Positions 11,048 through 24,650 of a stretch of DNA of 64,000 nucleotides are shown here, piece after piece; positions within the stretch are counted from its first letter, which is position 1; the number at the start of each line of letters is the position of its first letter. Origin of the DNA: Vanilla planifolia. Taxonomy: Eukaryota; Streptophyta; Magnoliopsida; Asparagales; Orchidaceae. A program made the position numbers and the translations under genes. The notes below the pieces were generated by a model. It had not been told where the DNA came from, did not search any database, and worked only from the letters and a program-made list of their open reading frames with translations. The stretch lies in assembly GCA_023846275.1 (NCBI GenBank), contig CM043872.1, positions 25,467,670-25,531,669 on the forward strand, given 5' to 3'.

Positions 11048-14039
11048 AAAGATATTTTTTAATTTTAAAAAGATCTGATAATATGATTAGAGATGTACAA
11101 TATAATGGAGTGAGAAATATATGACTAAGATAAAAAAAAGTATCATACAAATACAATAAATGATATAAGTACAATAATATGTCAAATAGTGCATCATCAT
11201 AATGTGTTAAACAAAGCACAAGGTGAGCAGGAGAATTTATAAGTTAAACATGTATAAAAATAAAAGATCATATAAGTATGATTAAATGAAAAAGAAAAAA
11301 TTTAACTTGAAATGGAATGAGTAACAAATGAGTAAAACTAAAACTCATCATACAATATGATTAAAATAATTATATAAACAAAACAACTTTAAGTGAGAAA
11401 TGATACTAATGAAATAATTATGATAAGCGACATCATATGATACAATGCCATCAAAATAACAATGATAAATGAATAAAAAGAGATCACGCAAATATGATTA
11501 AGGATACAATTAAGTATGATCAAGTTAAAGTGTTGAATTGAGAGTTTCGTGAATAAAAATTGTGGAATACAATATAAAAGGAATATGAACTGAAATATAT
11601 CATACAAATATGACTAATGAATCATATATATATAATCAATATGATCAATAACAACCAGAGTTAAATATTAAGCATTATATAGTACAAAGTGATAGGAACA
11701 TACAATACGATATTATATAAATAAAAAGCTTTTAAAATTGGAACAATAAATGATTGAGTAAATCATCTTGGAGAAAGGACAATCGATGAAATGAAAGGAC
11801 ATGGTTGTTGGAAGGAAAAATGGCTATGACTACAAGTAGAATTGAATGTGCATAAGAGAGGGTGAGGCCGAACTTGAGAAAAATATTCTAGGTCAAATCT
11901 AAGAGGTTAACTCTTGAGCGAAAAAAAGTAAAGAAAGTATCTCCAAGAGTTTGGAGGGAATCCAAGAAGGGTTGAGTATAAGATAACAACAAATGAAAGA
12001 TATTTCTGCAAAAGGTTTGGCTGAAGCGGTTTGGAGACACGAAGGCATAGTTGAGATGTCTATATAAAATAACAAGTTATTCTATGCACCACTTTCTAGC
12101 ATATAGCAACCTTGTACTCTTATAACTTCAATACAAAGCTCCTCCATTCATAGTGAAAACAAGCAAAATATAAACAAGGAAATAAGTTTTTATATAGCTC
12201 ATTGTGGAGTGTAAAAATGGAAAATTATTTGGCATTTATTTTTGGTGCACAATTCACAACCTATCTTGCCATTGTGTTGGGGTTATTACTCTATATCTTT
12301 CCAATTGTTGAGATGTGAACTATTGTGTGACAAGTCATTTGAACTAGCCTTAGCTAAAAGCTTTTCATCTTATAACCAATGTGGTATTTATCAACTTGAT
12401 ATATGTAACTATATTAGCACATCATGTATTCGAAGTAAAGATGATTCTTTGTTGGCCTTTAATCGATCATACCGTTTGTATTCCTATTGTTTTTGGTGGT
12501 TAAAAGTTTACAAGCAACCAAGAGATCTTACTAATAGTTTATTTTCAACGAAACATAATATACGAAAGACTTGTTAATTGGCATAGCCTTGTTATTTGTG
12601 AATCTTATGGCTTTCCATATAATTGACTTGTCTTTCTTTATGGCAACTCATTAAGGGGTCAAATAAGCAAGAGATATTGGTCTTTAAATCTTGTTTGGGA
12701 ATCGTTTAAGTATTCATTTATGGTCTTCTTGGCATTTTGTGCGTGAATACATTGCTACCGTATGATCCTGCTGCCCTAGTATGCACAAGTCTTGATTACT
12801 TTCTTGTGCTGAGCTAGTTCATCTTGACTTGATTTAGTTATATGCATTAAATATTTGATATGTATTTGAGCTAAAATATTACGCAGATTGGCTACAACAC
12901 ATTGGAATGGTGGAGGTTCTTTTTTGTTCACATCAAGCACTGCTGTATATGAATGCGACAATGGTGGACATAATCTACATTAAATCAATAATATAAAACA
13001 AAGAGTGTAACATAATCTACATGGCATAAAGTGAAAAGTCTCATATAAAAATCTTAAAAGAGTTATTTACATGAGTTTAAAATTGGGTTTTGATTTCCTG
13101 TTATAGCTGATATCATTCCAAACAACAGTTGCTATGGGATTACTTATCATCTCTTAAATGGCTAAACTTTTCTTCGTATTTGGCTGAAGAGACAATAATG
13201 GAAAGAAACGAAGGTTATAAGAGAGTAATATCTAGTATGGGAGAAGAGAAGAGCTTGGGAAAGGAGAAAAAAAAACAGAAAAGAAATCAAGAAAAAGATA
13301 TACTTTATATTATTATTTAAAATGTTTGAAAGATTTTTGGTATTGTAATAATTAGAACATGTTATTAAATGATTTTATGAGAATTTGGAAGATTAATTTG
13401 AATTGAAGGATTACATGCAACAATTTTAGAAGATTTTAGATAATGAATTATAATTTTTGAAATTTGATTAATTAATGCAATTATAGTACTATATTATATG
13501 ATATGAGATGATGAATTATGAAAAAAAAAACTTTGAAACACACAAACATTAAAGATGTTTAAAAGAAAACTATTAGAAAAAAAATTTAATAATTGTTAAA
13601 ATATAATTCAAATGTTTCAAAAAAAAATTTCTACAAATTGAGACAAATAGATTACCATTCATTTACATATTTATGAAAATAAGAATATATAAGGAGTCAT
13701 TTTTTATCCAATATTTTCTCTATTTAAAATCATTTTATAATCAGTCCCCATCTTCTTATTACCTTAAAAATCACAGTGAGTAAGGCTTCGAACAAAATAG
13801 TCACATTAAGGAATATGAAATCAGCTTGCTCGCTCAAGCTGATTCCTTAGTCCTTGGTTGCGAATATCTCATCAAAGCCATCTCGGCATTGTTCATGAAA
13901 ATGTATCCTTGCTGTTGCCAATTATTACAAACTCCAGTTTCACCCCATGATTTGCACTTTAGAATTAGCTTCCAAGGATGTAAACTTATGGATTCCTAGC
14001 AAAATTCTATATTATTTCAGATGTAAATCTTACAGAGAT
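11048..14039. other. Intergenic region unique in the window
   Basis: This stretch lies between the two duplicated segments and has no copy-B counterpart. At about 11080-11740 it is studded with variants of the word tatgattaa, which looks like a decayed repeat. From 12100 to 13000 composition is less AT-rich and there is a 111-codon frame at 12242-12577 that matches nothing I know. No RNA gene or recognisable coding exon was found. Confidence 0.5.
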
Positions 14040-14523
14040 TAGATGAAATTGTCAACCTTCATTGTGCTTTATTTCCTCTTCTAGATTCCTGTCCTCCCTT
14101 GTTCATCAAATGCTACCTTACAAATTACTCTTGTTCAAATTACCGTGTAAGATTTGAACCCAAAACTTAAGTATTATACCTAATTAGCATCCAAAAAAGA
14201 ATGCAAATTTATCATTAGTATACCAAATGCTCGGCTGAAAAGAGGGCACAAACCAATACAAACCACTCGGATGCAGCAACAAGAAAAAGTTGGGTTCATT
14301 ATCACATACCTGGGAAGCTCTGGTGAAGCACGGTTAATAAATTGAGCCAAAACTTAGCATTCTGATTCAAACTGGTCTTCAATTCCAAGAATGAAACTGG
14401 AGTTGGATCAAGCTATAAATTTTCTCTTAAGGTTGTAATGAAACAAGTAAATATTCATAAGCTTGCCATCTACTTGAGAGAACAAGATTTTCAAATTACA
14501 GAAACCCATAAAATTTTTAAAAC
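14040..14523 (-). other. Probable 3' UTR of the complete DRB gene
   Basis: This is the region just downstream of the DRB stop codon on the minus strand. A plus-strand TTTATT at 14068-14073 reads AATAAA on the minus strand, a possible polyadenylation signal about 450 bases after the stop. The transcript end is inferred, not seen. Confidence 0.35.
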
Positions 14524-15578
14524 TTAAGAGTCTACTGATCTATTATCAACCACTTGTTGAGTATGTTGTACCTTGCTTGTAGAAAGTGATCTCATCGGCG
14601 CAGCTGCAGATGCAGCAGGAGCCATTGAAGCTCCTACCTGTGCAGGACATCCATTTTGTGGTATTGCAGAGAAAACTGGGATGGCCGTCCGGATTGTTAC
14701 CGGTGCAGCCAACAACGGGTAATGATGCCTTGGAACTGTGTAGGGAGGAGCTACGGCAAAGTTTGGCCTCAATTCACTCAATTTAGAGGAAGAACCCAAT
14801 GATGATACATGTTCCCCTACGTGTCTAGAAGTTGTATAGTTGAAACGGGGCTGATCACGGTATAGTTCTTTGGGCATCAACTTTGAGCCTTCCTTGTTTG
14901 ACAAAGAACCCAACCGTGAGTTCTTATCCCCCGAAGGAGTTTCGACAAGGGCCTGGTGTGATGGGAATAATGCTGGACCTGGTTTCAACTTGTCATCTTG
15001 AAGATCCAAGGAGCTTGGATTGCTATGTCCAGCATCAGGAAACATAGTATATGACAAATCCTTGTTCTCTTGGTTTTTCCCATCATGAATCTCTTGTATT
15101 TTCACTTGGGACTGGCTTTGAGGTGGAACTGACAAAGAATAATCATAATCAAGAAGATAAACTGGAACAACCTGAGTTGGAACATGATGACTACGCTGGT
15201 CTTGAGCTAAGCCAGTAACGAAGTGGCTTTGACCTGGCTGGAACGAGTTGGGAAAGGACAAGAGAGTGTGGTCATGAACATGTGGTGGAGTATTTGGCAA
15301 CATTTGGTAATTGTATGTCCAGCCCTGGCACAGCATGTGATAAGATTGGCTTGAAGATGAAATGCAATCCCTTGGGATTGGTCTTTTTGTGTTTGGCCAA
15401 GCAGGCTGCTGTTTTCTCTGACTTAGCTTTTTTCCATCCGAAGCTTGATTCAACTTTGCAAGGGTACGAGCAATCAAGACCTGATCTTGTTCTTCATTCT
15501 TGCTGATTTCATGCACTGTGGACGATGATGATAATGGTGACAGGGTTGGGGATGAAGATGGCAAACCCAAGTTCGGTA
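14524..15578 (-). CDS. DRB complete gene exon 3 (C-terminal tail)
   Basis: The exon starts after aatcatgcag and supplies the last two bases of the Leu156 codon. It then encodes 350 further residues to the stop at 14524-14526. The first codons (LPNLGLPSSS) continue the dsRBM2 boundary as in other DRB proteins. The exon is less AT-rich than its surroundings and fully open, the strongest single coding signal in this half of the window. Confidence 0.88.
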
Positions 15579-18500
15579 CTGCATGATTTATGAAAAAATA
15601 AGACTGTTAATTAAAAGCCTTACTTCAATTGGTAGAATTAAAGAAATATGACATTCAAATTATGGATCAGAGAATATTTGACATCCATTGAATTCGTAAT
15701 TGCGTGAATGATGAAATGAGCTCTTGGTGCTCTTTCTTCCAGTAAAAAATGGCTTTCAATCACCCTCACAATATTTATAAGGTTTTAGAACTCAGTTTCA
15801 GTTCCGGATTTGCTTGCTGAGTTACGCATTGAATTAGTTTTACCACTTTCGACCTTCATTTACCACTCAGTTGTACACATAAACAGTTAGAATGTTAACT
15901 AAGTTAAAATTCTTATTGTAAATGTGTAAATGAAAACAACAATAAATAAATAAAGAAGAATTAAGATATTAACTTGGCAATTTTTCTAGCATTATTGCAA
16001 CAGAAAACACAAAGCCAGGTGTATAGGCAGTGTTATATTGGCATACACCTAATAGCAGCATTTCACAGTAGTCCAAAACCGTCCTAAGAGCACGTTGAAC
16101 CTAAGATGACTTAAGGAAAGCAGAAAGAGGAAAATCTAGGCAACTAAGGTTGGTTGATTATCTTGCCCCCACAAGCAGGTGGCCGGAAAGAAGGAGGCTG
16201 GTGGCGCTAGTAAAGGGCAGGTAGCCTGGCCTATTTTTGTGTTCCAGGGATCTCAAGAAGGAGAGTGCTAACACTCGAATGGTGCATCTGCAGCAAGGGC
16301 AAGGTTGATGCAATGCCCTTACCTTGATGCAACGCCCTTACCTAGATTCGTCTGGAGCAAGTAGTGCTGCTCAAGGCAGTTTTGGGTATGGGCAAAACAA
16401 ATAATGGGCTTAAGCATAGGACAAAAGGTCGGAGAAGGGCATGCTTTTCAGGAGAGAGGCTGTGCAACCACTGGAGCAACTGATTCAGTAATTGAGGACA
16501 GTGTGCAATACGAGACGGTGTAGCAATGGTGCCAAAGGATGAGATGGATAGTGGGGAAGCCAATCCCAATGGTCAGAAACAAAGGTTGGAGAAGATAATC
16601 TCGCAATTGCATTAAGATCGGGAGCTTAGAGACTTGAAAAATGCATGGAGCCACCCTTTTCTCTTTCTCTATGACAAGGGCTTTATTAAAGAATCATCCA
16701 AGGAGCTAGTAAGACTTCCTCAAATAACAATCTACAAATTGTAGTGCAGGGCTAATCACGTCGTACCATTGCATCATTTGAGATTTTGGTTCAGCAATTC
16801 ACTAGGCAAGATGCAAAAAAGCTTGTTGGCATGCAGTGGGACAACAATTGTGTCAATTTGTGGGGCATTATCCACATTTGAATGGCATCTCCTTTAGGTA
16901 ATCACTTCTTAGAAGCAATTGGTTATTGCAGAGTTGTACCTTGTTTCAAGTGGTTCTATATGGTGTTTGTCAACAAGGACTACAACAAAGGGCGATCAAG
17001 AAGTTTTTATCCAAGTGCCAATAAAGGTCCACTATTAATGATAGTTATTACAAGATAATATATTACAAAAATTAATTAAATATATTTATTAATTAATAAA
17101 AAATAAAATTTCTAATATTAATTATAATTTAGATGTATGGTTGTATATAGGTGTATTAAATTTAAAATATTATAATATCATATACATGCACATATATATA
17201 TATTTATATATTATTCATAATTCTAATATATTAACTAAATAATTATATTATAATAATAATAATAAACATATAAAATATTATGCTAAAATGTATTATATAT
17301 CAAATATCTTAATTACTATTAACAAAGATAGTAAGAGAAAGAGATAAAAAATAGAGATAAAAATAGAGGAAAAGAACGAGACAAAGTGAAAAGAGAGAAA
17401 AAGGAATGAGGGATAAACTGATAGAAGAAAGGGAGAAGATGAGGAGAAGCGAGAGGATGAAAAGCAAGAGAAAGCAAACAAGAATAAGAATGAAGATGTA
17501 GAGATAAGAAAGAGAAAAAAATAGTACCAATGATAAAAGAGAGAGAGAGAATTTTTGGATGGGAAGAGGGGGGGCTAGGGTGTGAGAAAAATAGGAATGA
17601 GAAACAACTTTAATTGCAAACTTGTAATAAAAGGATAAGCAAAAGGGTAAATCTTTCCTCGAAATATTAACTAGTAAACAGTTTGCAGCTTTAATCTCTC
17701 AGACAAAATTAAAAGTGCAAGATAAGTTTTGAGGAGACTCCTCTAACTTGCTTCATTAATTACAAGGGATGATCAAAATGCAAGTGAGTTTCAACAAGGT
17801 GGTTATTACTCCATCGAGCTTAAGCAATTTCTAGGATTTCATCTCTCCCATTTGAAGCGCATCAACTTTAATTATTTGCCTTTACTACTCCACTTTAACT
17901 GCTTGGATTTTTTACCAAAAAGGAGTCAATTCAAGTTTGATGATAGCTTTCTTTTAAGGACTCTTGCAAGATCCTTGATAAGGGAAATCCTACAGCAATG
18001 CTAGATTATAATTTGCCAGCTCCATTAGAGCCAATAGAAGTGTAGGAGTAGACAAGTGATTTATATGAAACAATCAAGCTATTGGATGGCATCATTGCAA
18101 ACTTAAAGAGAAATAGGCTAATGAAGACAGCCTACATAAGGACGAGCATTACAACCTCTTAAGGATGGTTGCGGCGTTCAACACCTGAAATGCCTAACTT
18201 GCACGTGCAAATACCAAGTGTTGGAAACCATTGACATTAGATGACTTATTTTTAGGGATGACTACACATTCTTTTTACATTACATGGCCATTTATCAAAA
18301 GAGGGCAGACTACATCAAGTTTTTAACATACAATTGGGATCTGAATGAAGATCTTTGTTATTGGACACTTTGACAAAACTGGTGCCCCCACCCCAATTCT
18401 ACTATGGAGGCCTTATATGCAAGAGATCATTAGAAATGATCTACTCAATATCATCCTTCAATTTCTTTGAGAGATGGGTATGCCTGATAAATGGAAAAAA

Positions 18501-21500
18501 ATATTTTTGCAATTCTTATCCTAAGATCCTGAGAGCTTCTACTCCACAACAATTTCAACCCATCCTCCTATATACTATTATATGCAAGAGAGCATGGTGC
18601 ATTTATACCAAGGCAAAGCAATACGAACAACTGTTGCTGCATAGGTCACCACTTCTAAGTCGATTAAGAATCTCATGATGATCAAGATGGTAATAGACTA
18701 GGCGTATCTTTGGATTTGTTATGACTTCAGGCTCACCATGGTTCATTATTTTGGCTTCTTGAATAAGTGATGCTCCTTGGCATAGGCCTTATGTCAGTCC
18801 TAATGGGTTTAGACATCCTATAGGTTTAGATGAGGATGTTCTCCTATCACTTACCTTTTCATCCTCTACTTGAAGCTTTTATTGGAATTGATTTAAAGAG
18901 TATTAAGAAGGGAGTCCTTGGTATTAAGACTATTGACATAACCTCCCTAATCTCCAGCATGTTGTTTGCTAATAATGTGATGCTATATGTTCTAAAAATC
19001 ATTAACAAGGGGAAGTCCTTCAATAAGAGAACCCAAAGCACTAAAAAAAGACAATTGCCAACAAGTTGTGGTATCAACTAGAGCAAGCTGAGAGGGATAT
19101 TGGGGTTGCCCTTTATCATGTTAAACCAATTGCTATAAACTTTGATCATATCCTAAAAACTATTAGAGACATGATCTCGTCTTGTGGTGCTCGAACTTTG
19201 TTTCTAGTTGTAAAAGTAGAGTTAATCAACTTCTTTTGAACTTCATTGCCAATTTGTGAAATGTCCCACAATTATGACCAAGGCATTGTCATCTACAATC
19301 ATGAGGAAGATTTGCTCCTTTATGTGGCTGGAAACTATAAAAACAATGTATTCACAATATGGCTTGAGAGGCTTACTTTTCACAAGTGTCATGGCAAGTT
19401 GGTTGTCCACAAATTGATGGGGTTGAGGGATTTCTTTTTTGCAAAGCACACAACTAAGGTTACTATTAGAGAGGATGAGCTATGAATCCACAGACTTAGA
19501 GCCGCATATGAGTCTTCAGGAAATGTGTTACCTAATGCAACACAATACGATTTGGCTTATTGATCATGGCTTTCACGTCTCGACTTCTTTTGATAAAAAG
19601 ATTTGACAAGGTGCTTTGGATTCATGGTCAACATTTATCAATATAGATTTGGACTTGTTGAAATTCCTTGTGGTTATGCTTATAAATGGAAAAGTCATGT
19701 GTAAAGAGTGCAACTTGTCACACAAAGTATCTTTATGCTTCTTTTAAAAATTAGCTTTAGCCCAACCTTTTGATAATTGCACCATAATTTTCTTATTTAT
19801 TTATTTCTAATTGCTACAAATAAGTCTAAGTTATGCTTATAATTCTCTCAAAAGATCTATAAAGTATCTTTAAATTAGTAAATATAATATTCTATTTTTC
19901 TTTTCTACTATATGTGATACATGACAAATTGCATTCCTTAATCCAATGACTAGGTCTAATATGCATTACTAGCTGATCTTCAAGTGTTCAAGATGGTCAA
20001 AATATATATTATTTGTGATTTCTATCTAATAATGAAGTGTTTGCAATTATGCATCTTAGATAATGGAGTGACTTTGAGGAAATAATCATCATTCCCAAGA
20101 TAATTTCAGCTCTAGAAAATTGAATATTACAGTACACCTTGATGTAGTCTATCTCTAACAAGGAAACAAGAATGTTTGATCTCTCAAAATTAATGTGTAC
20201 CTCACAATAGTGATCAACAATGAATAAGAAAGAAGATTGGCAAAACAGTTTTCTCACAGAAGTTTAGCAGAATGACAATATTGGGTAAATGTTGCATTCA
20301 CACAAGATACACAATATTCAATGAAAATGCATGAATACATTTTACAATGTCAACATCAACAAAGTGCATTCGACGTCAATATGGGAAACATATACATTTG
20401 GACCATTGAATTACGTGGCATTGCTTATTCCGAAGTAAAAATCAAATCTTGTGTACTTCATCTAAAATATGCATCAAGTAGCTATAAATCTATGAATGTA
20501 AAGTTGAAAGCATCAAATGTTCCAGGTTCTTGCTTGTGTCCTTAATATTACTTGGATCCCACACTTAACAACTTTGTGTTGCAGGAAAAACAACCCCTGG
20601 ATCTACTACAACCAGTATGTTCCGCCACAATTACTTCTCAATTTTTTTTAAAAAAAATGCTTGTATCCTCGTTAAAAAAATTATCTTGCTTGTTCATACA
20701 ACAGATAAAGTCAGAACAAAAAACATCCAGCTTACAGCAGTTCTTATGACCAAAGAAACAGATGAGGTTGAATTATATTGTATTAAACCTGCCAGAAAGT
20801 ACATGATCAATATGCGATTTCAATCAACAGTCATCTAAATGATTCAATCGAATACATACAATATATGCTCACATTTTTTTAGTGCAGTCCAAGCAGCCAT
20901 TGCAGCATTTTTCTGAGCCTGCTTCTTGGTTTTTGCAGAATCCCCACTAAAGTTCATCCCAGCAAGTTCAACAGTGCAGGAGAATAACGGTGTGTGGCCA
21001 GGGCCACATCGGACAGTGGTATAAACAGGCAAGTTTAGGCCAGCTCTGTGAGCAGTTTCTTGAATTAGATTCTTGTAAACACCAGTCTCATCCTGCAAGT
21101 GGAAACAATATACAATCACACCACCAGATAGTATCTTCAAGAGAAATATAGCTGAGACGCTTCTAGATAGAATTACAGCTACAAAATCATCGTCATTATT
21201 CACTATCTATGTCAAATACAAGCTGAGAACTACATCTTGAGATAACATTGATAAGGTTCCTGAGTACTTGGGTCAGATCAGAGCAGTAGCCTGCACCATG
21301 TAGATCATGACAAACAGAAAGCCATAACCATACTTTTTTGGCAAGTGATTTGTTGTAGAGCAGGTTTAACGTTTTTTCAGAGCAAGAATGGACCTAATAG
21401 TACAACTCGGACACAAAGCTAGCCTATAAAGCTCAATTACCCAACTATTGTGCCACGCTAAATTTGTGCAATCCAGATGAAAGAAATGTTCTAGTTGAAC

Positions 21501-23775
21501 CACAATTACCATATTCATGCAGCTATTTTATAAGCATTCTATGGTTTGTATATATATTCATACTACCTTCAGTGAATCAGTAATACAAATGGACCAGCCA
21601 AAAAGTGTGATTGAAAAAGGCCAACCAACAGACACTCATGCTGAGGACAATCGAGTTGAACTTGTATATGATATCATATCAAGCCCTGAGAGCAAATGTA
21701 AGACCCCATTGAAATACAAGGTATATTGTTCATAGGTCAAGTTAGGATAGCATAGAGTGAAATATATTTTGAAAATATAAGTCAGAAGATAACATGGAAA
21801 AAAATCCATGGTCAAAGGAGAAAAAATGACTTACAACTTATCAAGAGGTTTGCAAAATTAAGTGTTTTTCATTATGGTATCAAAAATAATGTTACATTTT
21901 TTATTTAGGTCATATTTTGCATAAATATTGTTAATATTAAGTTGATTAATAAAAAAAAATCTAAAATATTACTATTAAGTCCTATTGAAAAGTTATACAC
22001 TTTATAAAAATATCATATATAAGCTTCGCGAAATGATTGATATTACAAAATGACTACAATAATATTATAATTTTTGGTAAAAGAATGAAGAAACTTTTTT
22101 AATATTTTTTTGTAATGATAATATTGTCCTTTTTATCTCATTATATTACTTCTATTTTGGATTGAGAAAAATACATTTTGAAACATCTTTACTCAAATGG
22201 TCGATTCAAATAACCGATTACATTTCGAAAAGCACATTTGCAAAAAGCTGAGTTTCACAATACCAAATATAGCCTTAATAAATGGCTTATAATAGGTAGG
22301 ATATATCTAAAATTACTTCCAACAAAATTGCCATCTAACAAGTAATATGCACGCCATATTTTACCTTCATCTCCAAAACCCTCTCATCTACTACTCGTTA
22401 AAGTTCCATGATCAATCAAGTTTGGAAACAAATTGCTACTCTATATTTGGCTTATAATTAAGCTAAAACCACGAGTCATGGATAATCCATCTTCGGCATT
22501 TAATTGTTCGCATTTCATGTGATTAGCATGTTTCAAAGAGATTAATCCAATGATTTAAATAGGAATGTCCAATAAATCTTCTCCTAGCTAAGGCTTATTA
22601 TCTTCAAGATATGGTCCATCTATACACAAAAAGGTTCACCATAGGATTAAAAAAAAAATTGAGCATCACAAAGTAAATGCATAGAAAAGATCCAGACGTA
22701 ACTTGAATTCTTATCAACATATATGACAATCAACTGAAAAACTGAAACTTCTAACAACAATTCAACATATAAATTATTCAAATCAAAACAAACTATAAAA
22801 ACTTTGTTTCTTTCCCTGTATTTTCAGCCTTTTCATAAATAAGTGCATTATAAACTCTCTTTTTCTGTTATAAAACCTCCTTTGATTCATTTGAGAAGAA
22901 AGATAACAAAAACAAGACTTGATATCAAACTTGGACTCATAACCTAAGGCAATAAATTAAGCCATATTTCCCTCTACCTTCACCATTTTTTTTCTCAATT
23001 CTGACTTGATTAAATGATTGAACTTGCTTTGGCAAAATGGAATGGAAGAGCTTTTAGTCCTTACACACTTAGTTTGCCTAACTCATCCTACATCTAAATT
23101 CAACATAACAAAAGTGGATAACTATAAAAGTTATGTTCCCATTTGAGTCAATTGCATTGGCATCTTGTCTCCATAGCTTTCTTTAGCTTGTTTGCTTGTT
23201 TCATTATCATTGTTTTACAAATAAGAATTTATTGTTTTATCTAGCATCAATAAGAGAAATATTCTGGACAAAAGTGACCTTTTATTAATGTGCCTCACAA
23301 ATTACCATAGAATCTAGTGTTGCCCAAGCCAATGTAACTAATGTTTTATTAAAAAAGTGTTGATACAATGTTTATGACATTCTACGCTTGCAAAAACTAA
23401 AGATTATAATAATTTATCCATAAGAAAAAAGTATTGAAAAGGGAAAATAACATGATTCCTAATCATGAGAAAATACATGGGGAAACGTCTTCATCAACTA
23501 AAGAAAATAAAGCAACGTTCTGGGCATACCAGAACTTTTGCAGCTAGGGATCGAGAGGGCCCCCTCTGTGAGAGCGTATCTAAAGCCACTTCAGCCGCTG
23601 CATGCTCTGCTTGTCTCAGAGTGGTACAAAATGCAGGGCTTTCAAATGTCTCGCCATTGAAATTAACCGTGGCTTTAAACCTTGGGGCATGATCAGGTCC
23701 CTCACGAATGCAAGCATACGAGGGCAAGTTGAAGCAACTTCTTTGAGCTAATTCTTGCAATTGATTTTTAGACAT
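14524..23775 (-). CDS. DRB2/3/5-type dsRNA-binding protein, complete three-exon gene
   Basis: Exons 23775-23530, 21092-20873 and 15578-14524 join into one open frame of 506 residues. Residues 1-69 form dsRBM1 and about 85-155 form dsRBM2, with the KKQAQKNAA RNA-contact signature at 139-147. The Ser/Pro/Gln-rich tail is unstructured by composition; it has a conserved-looking acidic/hydrophobic word (EEQDQVLIARTLAKLN, 184-199) and TIRTAIPVFSA near 450-460, typical of this family's C-terminus. Joins are CTG|GAT and AAAAAAT|TACCG, giving ...LKKLPNLG..., as expected for DRB proteins. The family binds dsRNA through the paired motifs, and members act in miRNA production or translational repression. 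Intron 2 (15579-20872) is 5.3 kb and contains the duplication junction, the polypurine tract and a LINE. Which of DRB2, 3 or 5 it matches best is not decided. Confidence 0.88.
15579..17023. other. Left part of DRB intron 2, before the duplication junction
   Basis: This is intron DNA seen once in the window. Bases 16150-16700 have more G and C than nearby intron, and include a 19-base tandem pair (ttgatgcaaYgcccttacc, 16305-16342). Open frames at 16342-16654 are not supported by any family I know. The duplication junction follows at 17023/17024. Confidence 0.5.
17324..17613 (+). repeat. Polypurine tract, copy B
   Basis: This is the copy-B counterpart of the tract at 301-590, with a few substitutions and one extra G. 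It lies within intron 2 of the complete DRB gene, about 300 bases from the duplication junction. Confidence 0.85.
17974..19744 (+). mobile_element. Decayed L1-type LINE reverse transcriptase, copy B
   Basis: This is the duplicated counterpart of the LINE remnant at 950-2720, with the same frameshifts and the same Asp-to-Asn changes at the catalytic position (LFANNVMLY near 18965-18991). It lies in intron 2 of the complete DRB gene in antisense orientation. The shared damage shows that the element was already dead when the segment duplicated. Confidence 0.75.
20873..21092 (-). CDS. DRB complete gene exon 2 (dsRBM2)
   Basis: The exon is 220 bases, preceded by ttgcag and ending AAAAAAT|gtgagc in phase 1. 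It encodes residues 83-155 and the first base of Leu156. Its translation is identical to copy A exon 2. Confidence 0.88.
23530..23775 (-). CDS. DRB complete gene exon 1 (dsRBM1)
   Basis: The ATG is at 23775-23773, two bases after a likely acceptor (acatgtag|GC). The exon is 246 bases and ends CTG|gtatgc. It has Asn40 and Ala48, where copy A has Ile and Thr; from memory of the family, VNFNGE with Asn is the usual form. Confidence 0.87.
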
Positions 23776-24650
23776 GCCTACATGTATAACAAGAGACAAA
23801 GAATATATCAAAAAATGTCACTCGCCTAACTCCATTGTAATTCAATATAAATAAAACCTAAACACTAACAAAACTTCCAAGAAGATCTCATAAAAAACCA
23901 AATTGCTAACTCTTTGAGCCAACTAGATGCAACATATTTCACATGAAACATAATTCATAAAATGAAATTGAAATAGCAAACAGACCTTAAATCCCGTTTC
24001 AAAGGAAGGGCCTCTCCACAAATATATCGACAAAAGAACTGACCACCACAATAAGTTCAAAACTTATTTGGAAAAAAAACGGTCTAAGGAGCTCGCTAGA
24101 GAACCTAATCGCAGACAGACGCCAGATTTCAAAATGTAAGCAAACGGCATGTAAATCGGACGTAAACATCCACCTGACAAGTCTATCTCACTCCATTGAT
24201 AGTTCGTCTTCAATCTACTTTCCCCTTTTAAAACTGTAGCGAAAACTGAAGCAGAAATGTTTCCCTAACCAAATCGCCCCAGAACGAAATCCTCTCAAAA
24301 TTTCGAGAAACAAGAGCAATCTATCAAATCCTGCGATAGAAAGAGCCCATCGTAAGTCGCCAGAAGAGCGAATACGTGAACAAATAGGAAAACTCAACAA
24401 GATTTATCAAACAATCGAGAAGAAAGATTGCACAAAATGAATGAAAAAAAAAACCACGGTCACCTGAAACTTCTTAAAGATGACCGAAAGATTCAAAGAA
24501 GAATAAAAAAAATGTGAATGAAGACATGGATTGTGGAGACCATCATCAAAACGCGACCAGAGGTAAAGGAAAGGCAGCACACAGGACAAAAAAAATATAG
24601 TGTTGGTTTCAAGTATCTTTGTCACAACATCTTTTATCATTATTTACAAA
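23776..24650 (-). promoter_or_regulatory. Probable 5' leader and promoter-proximal region of the complete DRB gene
   Basis: This is homologous to copy A 6752-7528 with scattered changes. The long upstream frame of copy A is shortened here. Bases about 24557-24650 are unlike copy A, and beyond them the copies align again at gttgtgattgtaatcataat. The two DRB copies therefore differ most exactly where the core promoter is expected. Positions of leader exon and start site are inferred. Confidence 0.45.
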
